64,000 bases of DNA from Tigriopus japonicus (lineage: Eukaryota; Arthropoda; Copepoda; Harpacticoida; Harpacticidae), in contig CM021320.1 of NCBI GenBank assembly GCA_010645155.1, positions 7,544,149 to 7,608,148 on the forward strand. Reading direction: 5' to 3'. Below are positions 11,151 through 23,300 of this stretch, one piece after another. The position numbers and the translations under genes were made by a program. Numbering within the stretch: the first letter of the stretch is position 1; every line of letters starts with the position of its first letter. The notes under the pieces are model-generated. The model worked only from the letters and a program-made list of their open reading frames with translations, had not been told where the DNA came from and searched no databases.

Positions 11151-14100
11151 TCTACAGAGACAGATAGACGGATTGAAACGGATAAGCAAACGATGCTCGT
11201 AACTCAGAAATAGTTGGACTAAAGGAACTTTGTGAGACTCAAAAAGACACGCTAAATAACAACTCTTTCGGTAAATTTTTTTATATCAAACTTGGCTTCA
11301 ATGGTTTTGCAGTATTTCGAGAGGACGAAAATTTTGAGCCTTCTGCTTTCCACTTCGATCTTTCACAAAAAAACAGTAGTCACCAAAACATAAAATTAGT
11401 GAAAATTTATATTGAAAATAAAAATTATTTTTCTATCTTATTTTCTAAATACCAATCACGGGCCATTGAAGATTTAGTCATGTATTTTATTTGTTTTGTA
11501 GCACCTTTAGATTAATGCACAAGTCCTGATGTGGCCATACGGACTACACTGAAAAAAAAAATATCATTTCACTGAAGAATAGGTGATTATAAGGATGAAT
11601 TGTTTTACTTTTGAGATTTCTCATTTTTCCTTCACCAACACGTGCACTATTTTATGATGAATTCAGGTCGAAGAGATGACCTGCACCACATAAAACGATT
11701 TCCCGATTTCAGTACGTAATCAGGTCAGTAGCACTTTCCATCAAAAGCATAGACTAAGGAATCTTCTTTATAGGTCATTGTAAAACACAAGATAGTACAT
11801 GGGTCTCAATACTGCAGTTCACTTTAGATAAGACTCTTTGGAAACGAAGCATTTAAGAGTTTTTCTCGAGTGGGGGAAGTACTAATGACTTAAGTACCGG
11901 GTAAGACGGCCAAGGATCTTTCATTTTTCTAATCGTTTGGCTGACAAGCAAAAATTTCAGAGGGATCTTCAAGTTCATAACTTTTCGGTTACTAACTCCC
12001 ATTTAATAGCTACTAAAAGTCAAAAAGAGCCTTTCAAATGTACGTGTTTTTTCTTTGTCTTAAGGTGCAAAACCCGGCTGTACGACACGTATTGCACGAC
12101 ACAAAGATTGCAAAACCTCACCCTAGAAAATAATACACCCATAATTGGTCACTTGATTACAATAGTGGAACCGATAGACTCTATTCCTTTCTGCAAAATT
12201 TTTGTAATGCAATTTCACATATGAATATATTGTCTCTAAAGGACTTTGAGATTGGATCCAAATGACGTGTTCATTAGAATGATGGTTTCACCAACTGCAT
12301 TTATATCCCATTTGTGAGGCTGTGATGGTCTCTCATCTTAATCAAGCCTTTTTCAGTCATGAATCGAAACAAACCTTCAGAAGGTACGACAACCCAAATG
12401 TGATTTATGAAAGCGTCAAGGTCGATTTGAAGAAAAACTTGGAAAATTATGACGCCAAATTTACACGCTACCTCAAATGTTTGGCACTGACCTTCGACCA
12501 CCTTTGATCGTTTGTTTTGCTCATTATTCCAATAATACCCACAAAGACAATTCATGGCACTCGTGCTAGCTAGCAGGCTAGACAAACATGAATGACCTCG
12601 AGAATATTCTCAGATTTGAGACAATATCCCCAAACTCAGATTTCTTCACAAGCAAGCTCTTGAGATGAGGTCCCTCCCTGGTCGTGTTGACGAAATGTCC
12701 TCCCCGTTCTTCTTTCCGGGGCCCGAGCAAACATTTGTTTCTTATTAGCTCGAACCATCCAAGGAGTTGAGAGCGACATTCGATCTCCGTCGTTTGCGTC
12801 ACATTTCCGAATGACATACTTTCGTGTGGATAACGACACTTAATGGAAAGATTGTCATTGTCACATGTCAAATTGACAGCAAGTGGGTGGCCGTTTCTCC
12901 ACTTTTTGGGAGATCCCTTGTCCCTGTCACGTCAATAGAATCCGGATAACTATCCAAACAAGCACAGTTTTGTAAGGGAGGTTTTGTGACCATCAAAAAG
13001 ATGTTGCGAAACCTTGGTTGGGCTCTTCGGAAGATTATGCACACTTTACTCTCAACCTTTCAACGAGGAAATAAACGGTTGCAAATGAGAAGTTGAATTT
13101 GAGGGTTTAAACCAAACTTTCATTTGACAGAAAAAATAGGAAGTTAGGGAAAACAAATTGTAAACTTCAGTGTTCAATTTTGGAACGTAAATTTGGTTTC
13201 AAATCCAATACAATATGTCCATCATGCCATTCAAAAAGTCTGCAAGGAGATACAAGTTCTAACATTTATGAACAAGACTGTTCATTGCTTGGAAGTGCGT
13301 ACTTAACAAGTTTTCCTTTCATTGCAAAACCGAAACCAAACCTACAAACAATTTCAGCTCGTTGGGGTTGGTTTGTGAACCGGAATGTTTCTCTTGTCAT
13401 GTTTCCTGTCCTAAGGAAAACCGTAGTGGATATCTTTTTAGTTTTCCTCAAACACTTATTTATCATGACTAGTGTTTTCAAATCACCATAACCAAAGCTT
13501 TTCATAAAATCAGCAATCCCAGGTCTAGACCCTTGATCGCATCTCCTGTCACTTCACAGATTGATTTCCTAATCATCGGGACAAAACCTATCGATTCTAG
13601 GCATCCAAATGAGCCCCCATAGATCACCCAGAGATGGCGAAGAAAACACTTCAAGATGAGTTCGTGAAGGTGCGTGTTTGTCCCTTGTGTGTCTTCTTCA
13701 TCAGCTCTAGCTGGTCTCGCCTGTACCATGTGCTTGTTAAAATCCACCTGTGTGCGTAAACTGTGAACCTTACTCATTTTGACGACTTGCTTGCCCGGCT
13801 TCTGAACCAACCCATGTCCTCCCAATGGATGAGTGTGTTTACGAAATCTTCACCGTTTGACATTGACCTTGTAAATTGGGGGAACTCCGGTTGAGAGAGA
13901 AAAAAGGTAAACAGAAAGATGAACTCGAAAATGAGCCACCGACTGTGGTATGGAGTCCTCATTGCAGACGAGACGTGCCTCGTGCTGATAGAGGATGAGG
14001 TATGAGAGGATAACACATAACCCCAGACATCCACTGACATTTACGAGACCCCCCTCGCCAGTTTATGACTCTCAATTGGTCCTTTTAAAAGCAAAGCTCA

Positions 14101-15863
14101 GGTCACGTGTTTACTCAAGTCTCTTCTATTCATAACGAGAGGGAAGTGAGATCTTCCAACGGTGGCCTAAAAGCCGAGGGGCAATCGTTTAATCAAACCA
14201 TAGTCTATTGAATGTCAAACCCGCCTAAAGGGTTAGTTGATACATGGATAGCCCTGATCCCTGTTTTCCTTGTCTATGCTGTAGGTCATGTTTGATACCC
14301 TGTGAACTAATAAATTACCAGTCATTAATGAGGCAAGCATAAGAAATGACCCAAACAACCTTGAAGGGCCTGACATTCACGTGTGCATTTTGGGGGGGAT
14401 AAGATTGATTCGAATCTCCGGAATCGATCGGAGAAGAAACGCTTTTCAAGCGGTAACAGTGACAAATTCGACGCCCGATTGATGTTATCCATAAAAGTTG
14501 CGTTTAGAGGAGTTTCATTTCGATTCTGGGTACTTCGGATTATGAAAAACGCCGAATAAAACCCATTTGAGCCGGAAAATTGTTCATCGTGCCGCGTTAG
14601 ATTGGACGTGAGTGGTTTATGGTAGTGTAGAGGTCGAGGTCAGGATTTCCGAGAGCTGGAATGTTTGCCAAAGAGGGATTCCATATGCATACAAGTACGC
14701 ATACATGTAGCCACTCACACACGCACAGTCTGAAGACACTCGCTCATATTTCAGTGGTATTCAATTGACAGGTTCTATCACACCTGAACCATCTGCGTTC
14801 TCCAATACTGTAGGTTTCTTACTCGTCATCATTGGCACTCGACCAAACCATCGATGGCCAAAGCCAAATGTTTCTCGATCTCTGGAATCTGTCTCGTTGG
14901 ATATTTAACATTTCTTTCTCATCGACCAGATGAAGGCAATGAGTCAGCCTCGGGAGACGAAAACCATTCTTGTTTTCAAGCCTGGAGAGGTCAGAAAAAG
15001 TTCGACACTGAGAAAAAGGGTCACGCTACTCTCGAACATTGTATTCAAGTCACACCTCTTTGGGTTTTTATGGTGATTCCCAACCAAGTTGAGCCGCCCT
15101 AAGGCAAAGAGGGATCAGGGATCATCATCATTGAAAATACTCCCAAGTCATTGGAGTTTCTCGTAATTGTGAATGAACCCTTGAACGTGGGTTGGTTATG
15201 TGATGATGAGATTTTGACGAGATCACTCTTCGATTGAGGAGGAGGAGCTCGACGATGAGTGACAAAACTTTGGGATCTTGGAGAAAATATGTGCAGTATT
15301 TCTCTTTTCTTGTCGAAGACTTGGGTTTGCTCTCGATGGAAAATAAACTGGACGAGAATAGATTCGTACTTAGTCATTGGGATGCCACAATGTCTAGACA
15401 GAATCAAAAGACACAAAATAATATTTTAATAGATAGTTAAATATAACATGAGTCATTGGGGTTAGTTTCATTAAGACAGAGGCCTTATATTCGTCCTCTT
15501 GGAGAGGGGGATAATGTCATCGCATTCCTAATTATGTATTTCATGGCTGAGTTGGCATGGAGGTCTATTGATTTTGGTATATTCCCACCCTAAGCGTGTA
15601 CTTAAGTGTGGGAACAACCTTAGTCCAATATTTAAATTCAGACCAAGTCAAACATATGTACCCTGTCATTTTTCCAACACGGTCAATAATTTCGTGCTAA
15701 GTTCTATGAATCAGGCAACTGGCAATCTGACAACTGGCGAAGGTTTTGGCAATTTTCTTTGTTCCACCTCTCGTTCCTCAGTCATAATGATTGTTTCAAC
15801 AAATTGAAACGGAAGATGGCAAAGCGTTTCTGATTCATTTGGGGCTTGCCTAAAGTTGTTGTT
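11151..15863. other. intergenic, no gene seen
   Basis: About 4.7 kb. Overlapping short frames on both strands (for example around 12300-12870 and 13180-14040) lack signal peptides, domains and splice-flanked continuity. Undetected small exons cannot be excluded. Confidence 0.35.
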
Positions 15864-15981
15864 TTGCTGTAGAGCAGAAATCGCAGACGTTTCAAGGAGT
15901 AAAGTCAGCTGACGAGAACGCTCGTCAACCATCAGCTGACTCTTACGTTGTGAAACGTCTGGGATTTCTGCTCCACAGCAA
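15864..15981. repeat. 118-nt inverted repeat / long hairpin
   Basis: Arms 15864-15894 and 15951-15981 are complementary over 31 nt with two mismatches. The 56-nt centre holds further pairing: GTCAGC (15904-15909) with GCTGAC (15935-15940), and TGACGAG (15910-15916) with CTCGTCA (15921-15927) around an AACG loop. The RNA would fold into one long hairpin. It may be a foldback MITE or a small-RNA precursor; no target-site duplication was found and no second copy seen in the window. Confidence 0.75.
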
Positions 15982-16637
15982 ACCCGCAATTTTATCCAAG
16001 CCTGGTTTTCATCCTTTCGTCAATGTTTTTCACTCAGCAACGATTTGCCCAGAAATACAAGTCAGCCAAAAAATAACAAGCTATATAATAGGCACACAAA
16101 CAAATATTCTCTTAGTATTATTCTTAGGCAAGCATGATCAAACGTATTTTTTTGACAAGCGTGGAACAAAGTCCCATTCATGGGACATACTCGCATATTC
16201 ATCGGCATCATTTTATGACCCTGACACAAAATATGCTCGATGCTTTGGCAGACGACTCTACAAAATGAAAACATGGTTCGTTTTAATCTTCTAAGAGCAT
16301 TTTTCAAAATGTCCCAAGGGCAAAGCCAAACAACGTTTTGGCTGATTCAACATCCACCCTTAAAGTAAATTACCTTGAACATTCATCAAAATTGAAGCTC
16401 GTGGATCCATGGAAAATGGCCATTTATTGGAACAGGCCTCAAAATAACGCAAAGAAGTGGAACGCATCTCGAAACAATACTAGAATGTTGATGGAAAGAA
16501 GAGGAATAAGGTATGTTTTACGTATGACAGAAGCACTGAATTTCCTGGAGCAATTGGACTTTTGATTTCAAGTACAAGCTAATTAATTGCGTGCTTCTGC
16601 CAATGAGACCTTGCTTGTTTTAAGCAAACTACGTTTT

Positions 16638-17360
16638 TCAATTTTCAGCTCAATCAAACTTCGAAGTCAAAAGCTCCGTTCTCTCAAATCTTGGTGCAAA
16701 TCTTACCGATAATTTGAATCAATGAGCTAGCCCTTTTCTGGCAAGCGTTTCATCACAAAGGGGCAAGCTCATTCATTGTATACTCTCTTCAGTACACAAT
16801 TTTGAGAACACAGCGTTTAATTGAGCTGGACAAGTCATTTTTTAATTCCAAAGACATTTAAGACTTAAAAACCATTTTCTGAATTTTTCTTTTCACCTAC
16901 GGTATAACTAAAGTTGTCTGCACCTGAAATATTAACAAAATCTATTGAGCCCCTGCTCTAATTTGGGAAAACAAAAGACCCATTGTGTCCTTCGAGAACT
17001 ATGTTCGAAAATAGTCATTTCAAATTGAACGACGCAATAGATTACATCAACATTTTGAACCATTATCCACCCAAGTGTGCCTACTGCCTAACAATTATCC
17101 AAAAGAAGATTTCCGTAAATATGTTTTTAAGCCTGTTTTATTTGACTTTATATCAATTTTTGGCCTGTGACCTAATTAACCTAATTAACTTTCATGTGTT
17201 CAATTGTCTCTTCATTTCAAAACTGATCTCAAATTTGTTTGGAACTCAAAAATGACTTCTCCAGCTCAATAGAACGCCGTGAGGAAGCATTCCTTTTTAC
17301 TCCAACATTCAATTGGGCTGAAAAATAAAATGCATAGTCTAGCCAAAGTCAATAATGTCT
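16638..17360. repeat. dispersed repeat R1, copy A, interrupted
   Basis: Two blocks, 16638-16810 and 17280-17360, align with the continuous copy at 53342-53580 (shared words TTCAGCTCAATC, TCATTCATT-TAT-CTCTCTT and the later CATTC-ATT segment). The insertion at 16811-17279 separates them. Class of R1 unknown; no coding capacity. Confidence 0.6.
16811..17279. mobile_element. TIR element inserted in repeat R1
   Basis: Left end CAGCGTTTAATTGAGCTGGA (16811-16830) and right end TCCAGCTCAATAGAACGCCG (17260-17279) are inverse copies with a few mismatches. The flanks TGAGAACA and TGAGGAAG share 5 of 8 bases, so a hAT-type 8-bp duplication is possible but weak. The interruption of R1 at exactly this point supports a real insertion. 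No transposase seen. Confidence 0.5.
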
Positions 17361-20300
17361 CGTTTGCAGAAAATTGAGACAAAATTGATGTAACAATATT
17401 TTAATCTGATAGGCCATACTTCAAATCATTCATAATCCCTCACTCAACCAATGGAATGGTTCTGCTTTGCTCAAGATGTTCCCTTATGTATAGTTGTTTC
17501 GATGTTCGTGTCCATCAATCACAGCAATTACTAGTGACGTCATCATTTTTGGCGGGAAAAAAAGTTCGGAAGACCTGTGTTTCTAATGAGCGTGTGAGGT
17601 AACTAAAACGAAGGTCTAGGCCTGGTGATTGCAACAATGCATTTCTTATCTGCGCAAATTGAAGTTGAAATAGCAATTCTTGACATTGTTTTTGCAAAAA
17701 AGTATGTTTTGTTGCTTTTATCTAAAATTTCGCTACATAAGTTGAGAAGGTTCTTTCGAACTTTGAAATTAGGGATGCCCGACTTTGAATAACAAGATGG
17801 CCAGAGGAGATCGGTTCCTAGGGCAACTAAACCTAAAAACAAATAATTTGTTTAATTTAAGGCTTCCAATTTCTCAATTTGTTTTCAAATTACTATGCAA
17901 TACTTGTCAACATACATTAACCATGCCATTGCCCATAAATGGAACATTTTTCGAAAATCTGACCCTTGAAAACTGAGATTTTTTGGCAAGCCTACACTGC
18001 TAACGGCAGTTAGAGACGGCAGCTGGTTCCGTAAAATGATACGGTAATCACTCCCATAAATAACACCAATTAAGTAATGTTAGTTGATGAGGACACCAAA
18101 AACTATACATGGATAAAGGAAAAAAAAATGTCTATGTCAAATATCAGAGCAGAACAGGCAAACTTTTGATTTGTAATTTATGTCTCTTGCCTTTCGAAGA
18201 GTCCTGTTTCGAGAAGCTTTTTGTGCTAGAAACCAAAACAAGGGCCAATGTCGCAACACTTGGCCAAAAATTGAACTCGAAACACATCAGTGACCAAACC
18301 AATTGATCTTAATGGGGAATCAAAGTTTTTATTCTCAGTATTTAAGCGGAGAGTGGTGCTATTACACTAGGTTCTTTCAAACCCATACTGTCTCGAAATA
18401 CCCTCTGATTTACGTTAACATGCCATCCACTACATCTTCAAACTATTGCACCAGTATTACAGAAGCTTCAAAATTTCATAACGATTCCTTACGAAAAATC
18501 GTAGCAATAGGATCAGTACTATTCTGGTTCATTCATAAAAACGAGTGCCATAAGAGGCCAGAGTGTGTCAATTTCAGATGTACCCTTTCAAACTTTGACA
18601 CGAAAGGTTTCTAAAGAAATGTCGTGAGCAAGCTGACAGTCGAACATTTTTTCTCTCATGAAAAGGGACATGAACGTGAATGAAGCCCGTCTGGATGTGG
18701 GTGTTTTATGAATAGTTGTCAACTTGGACCAATGTTGCTTTTTCTATTGTACATAGGCATGCAAAAACAAATGGCCCCCGGTTTGCTTCCGTTTTGCAGT
18801 CAAAATACTTTTTCTTAGTTCCTGAACCCCCTGTCAATCTTCTTTTCTCGAAGTGTCCATTGTTTTCGCATCATGGCTCAAAAACTAACTTTTTCGGAAC
18901 CTTGCTCAAGTTTTTTTTTGGGTGTGCATTTTTGTCCTGGGAATAACCTGATAACGAGGAAGACTAAAAGGTTACTCTCAAAGTTTAGTGGCCTTTCAGA
19001 GGCTTTGATTTTTTGAAAGGTTGGATGTTTGAGACAGATCATCCAAGAGGGACCTTTTTACAATCTTCCGTAATTTCGTCACGTCTTTTTCTTTCGCTTC
19101 TTGAAACCAATTGGTGTTGTTCAAAATGTGTCCCCGTTATCGGAAATTATCATTGGCTCCCATTACCTGCCAAGCTCTATAGAAGAAAAAACTTTCCTCT
19201 GCACCATTTTCCTCAAAACACGTGGACATCTCACTCTCAAGCACTTTAATTAAGCTCAAACCTTGAGCACATTCTTCACCCCGAGACGTAAAATCAACAT
19301 TTCATAAGTCATCCCATCACTATTGAAGAGTCAAGATGGACTCCAAGAACCTTGATCCATGGCTTCATGAAGGCGAAATTTGTCCAGACATCCACCCACT
19401 CGCGAGAAATCGACGAAAACCTTCGGCTCATCTTCGGAAATTTCGATAAGGACACTCGACAACTTGCCCCAAATGTACAGAACAACTTGGGTAAGAATAG
19501 AACATTTCCACTTGCAATCAATTGCCAGAGGGCATGGTAAAACTCCGAGAGACAGGAAGACGTCTGACATTCCAACCCATTATGGAATGCCATTAAGTCG
19601 CCACAACAAATTCACCCGGCAAACCCAGCCAAGTTAGCGTGTGAGTGAGTTGGGTACTTGTCGTTCATCATCGTCATCCCACAAACACATCCACACTTGA
19701 AGCCAGGAATTCCACCTTGACCTCCTCCTTCAAGTTCGCTTCTGTGGGTTTGGCTCATTCCGTTCCATTTGTACAGTTTGGTGTGTACTCCATGGAGATG
19801 GGTGATAATGAGTGATTCCTTAACAAGGAGGAGGGGGGGGATGGATTTTTTCTCGTGAGTTTCTAACTTGTCAGAGTTCAATGCCAAATGAGCATTTTTA
19901 CAAATTCACCCACACTTGACACATTATGCAAATGCGGGGATTCTTTCCATTTTATGAGGAAGTAAGTATAGAGCATGTCCTTGAAAGTCAATTTTGGAAT
20001 TTGATTATCGACGGCTAATTGCTCCATTTTTCCGATTGATTGTTTATCTTAGTCGAGTTTCATGGTTTAATCATTTCAACATAAACATTGTTTATGTAGT
20101 AAATTGTTGGTTTTTTTGCAAAAGATAACGGAAATCTAAGACGATGTAAAATACTTCTTAGTTAAAAAGCGCATCTTTTCTATGGTGTAGATTTTTACTG
20201 AAGAGAAAACTCATTTGATCTTTTGATTTGGAAAGATATCAACAAAGTGCCAAAACAAAGTGAGAATCTTGTCGAGAGGCGGCAAGAAAACCAATTTGTT

Positions 20301-23300
20301 TCCGTCATGAGAAACTCGGGTTTGAACTCGAGAAACGAGCAAAACCGATCGATGCCTTCTTCTTCTGCGAGGCGATAAAATGAAACCATTCCCTGAAAAT
20401 GAATTGGATCCTCGAATCCAATGCTCATTGAGCCGAGAAGAGACCCCATTTGGCATTGGAATCCCATGAATTGGCGCCCTTCAAGGGGCTGGATTTGCGA
20501 ATCTCATGACCTCAAAAGTCGTGCACTCTTTGTTGGTTATGAATGGTTGGACCGTCCTCTTTTCCATTCACTTTGAAGTAGTTGAATAAGAATCAAGGTG
20601 TTTGGCGGGGAAAAAAGAGCAAACAATCCACCCAGAAACCCCATTGATGCAATGGAAGGAGGACATTTGCCGTCAAAACCATCCATCAACCCATGTTGGA
20701 GCTCGAAAATTTTTATTTTGTTGTTTTTTCCACAAGATTGGGTTGGTCATCAATAACGTGGATGTTTTCAAGGTTGAATTTGGATACCCAGGTTTCCGTT
20801 CGTTTCCCTCAAATATTTTGGGTCATCAGCATCGTTCATCACTGAGCCACAGGGAAGAAGAAGAGATAAACGTGTGATATCATCTTCATTTGCAGGATCC
20901 TTGGGGGCATTTCCATCGCCTTTCGAGGTTCCGATTAATCTCAGGCTCGCTTTCTCATCTTATCGCCATTAAATTCCTTCCAAAATTGCAATATGAGCAT
21001 TAACCACCCAAGGTGCTTTACGGGGATGATTATCAGGACGAAAGTACCGCTTTGGTAAGAGAGATCTTCAACCCAAACCACCAAACAAAGGGCTCTCAAT
21101 TCGTCCCGAAACTTTAAAACAATTGCGTGTTTATCAAACAAATTGAGGGGGGCGATAGGAATGTTTATTTTCTTGGCACTTATGACTGCATTTGATCCCT
21201 TAAGCCTTGAATATCCAGTCATGGCGAAGGTCGCTCGATTCCTTTGGATTGAGCCAGGTCATCATCGAGTTGTTCAGTTTTGGTGTTCCTTTTCATGGTA
21301 CTCATCGATCATCTTTGTCTTACTCATCTTTTACTAGAGTCTCGAGGAAACCTGGCCAAATGTGGACGTGTATACAGTATAAGGTAAGGCACAGTACTGT
21401 ATATACACATATTTCCCACCAGATCACTTTCAATGTCTCGTGAATCCTGGGCGACAACAGATCGTGTCAGTTTTCATGCATTTTCAGCCCACCATATGGA
21501 CACAAAGGACACTAAAGTTATGCATCTCCCTTGGCGAATAGAAAATCAGAAAAGCCGCCAACTCACTTGAAATCAATCAATAACCGCTATCTTATCCTTT
21601 TTTTTTCAACAATGTCTTCTGCCCTCCATAAAATCCTCTTGGTGACCAAAATAATCTGCATATTAAACCTTCAGAAATTCTGGAAGATCGTATCAGTTTC
21701 AAGTGAAAACGGAGCCGGAAAATGGTTTTTGTTCCGCAAAAATGGCAATGCCATAGTTAGTGTGATTGTTATTTGAAATGCAGACCTAACCTCGATCTAT
21801 TGTATTCAAGCCCAGATGTTAAAATGTGAATGCCCTAGACTCACTCTCGAGCATTTATTAATGACAAGCAAATGGCTGCACATGACATTGTACAAATGAC
21901 AATAGGATTAGACCAAGAAGTTTGCGGTGGCAATAATTAAGCGTTGTTCTCCGAGAGTCTAATTGTGGATAATCCATAAAGTTGACCTTGCCAAAAATGG
22001 CTCTGAAACATTATTGCATCGGACCGGCCTTTTAATTGTAGTACCTAATTTGCGGCAATTTCAAAGAACTTGAGCCGAAAGCAACAGTAAAACTTGCTCA
22101 TTCAGAAAAAATATCATCATACTATATTCTAAGAGGTTTGAACATGTATAGTTAAAGAAAAGTGCCTTTTATTCTTCGAAGCAATCTCATTCGTTTTGGA
22201 AGAGCTTATATGTCTCAAAAAAGCGTTGTGGTGTCTTATATGCAGTCATAGCTGAATAAAAAAGTATCCGTCGTTAGCAGGTATATGTTCAAATGGAAAG
22301 TCATTTTTAGTTTCAACAATATTTTGTCGAAAAAAAGTTACTTGAATTGACACAGTATTCTTGTATCCACCTTTTTGTGTTTGGTACAGATGTGGGTCGG
22401 AATAACTGAGGACCGTATAAGTTATTAGAAAATAATCATATAAAGGTGCGGAAAACTCTGAGTTTGATAAGCCAATCTCAAAACCCCCTGCCTACGTTAT
22501 CGGCCATCAAGGCACGCTTCATCATAGGCATTTCAACGTATGATTGACGGCAGATGAAAGTGATTTCTTGGTCGTTGGGCACCCGGTCTCAGTTCTTAGA
22601 AACACTTCGTCGTTCGTTCTGAAGATCATTCAGTAGAGGAATGAATGCCTTCTCTGAGTCTGACCTTCGTTCCTCAAGCCAGGCTTTTTCTACGATGTTA
22701 ATCGTGATAATGAATTTTTCACGACTCCTTTTGCCTTCGAGAACGATTGAGGATGAGAAAAGAGACCCAAACTCTGGGCAACCCCAACCAGTTAAACTCA
22801 CACTCATCAATGAAGCACTCGCTTGAAGAGTCAGGTCTACCGTTAGACGAATCCCAAGGAAGACAATGCTTGCCGTTTGATCATCAAAACCACCAGCACC
22901 AACTTAGTCATAGCTTGAATAACGTCAGATAAAACTGCACAATCATACGCTCGGATTGTTCAATTGGATGGGAAGCAGCCTCTTTCTCCCGATTTCGACC
23001 CTGGCGCACGCTTTTTATTGATGAGCTCGTGGGAACACTGTCGGATTTAATCGGATTGCTTCAATACAGCTTCATTGCGTTTCATGAGAAACTATTTCAG
23101 ACCGAAACTATTCTTTAAAAGACTCTTCTACTTTCTTCTCTCAAAATTTAGAGTATTATTTCAAGTCCAATGCATCTTGAAATGATTTTTTTTCTCATCA
23201 TTGAAGACGATTTAATACATAATCTTCTATTCAGTGTATATTTTAACCCAAAATTTATGGAATGTAAATGATATGTTAAATATTTAAGACTTCATGAACT

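Noticed and set aside
17770..18000. TAGGGATGCCCGAC as a hAT left end
   Set aside because: No matching right end or repeat of the preceding TTTGAAAT was found downstream.
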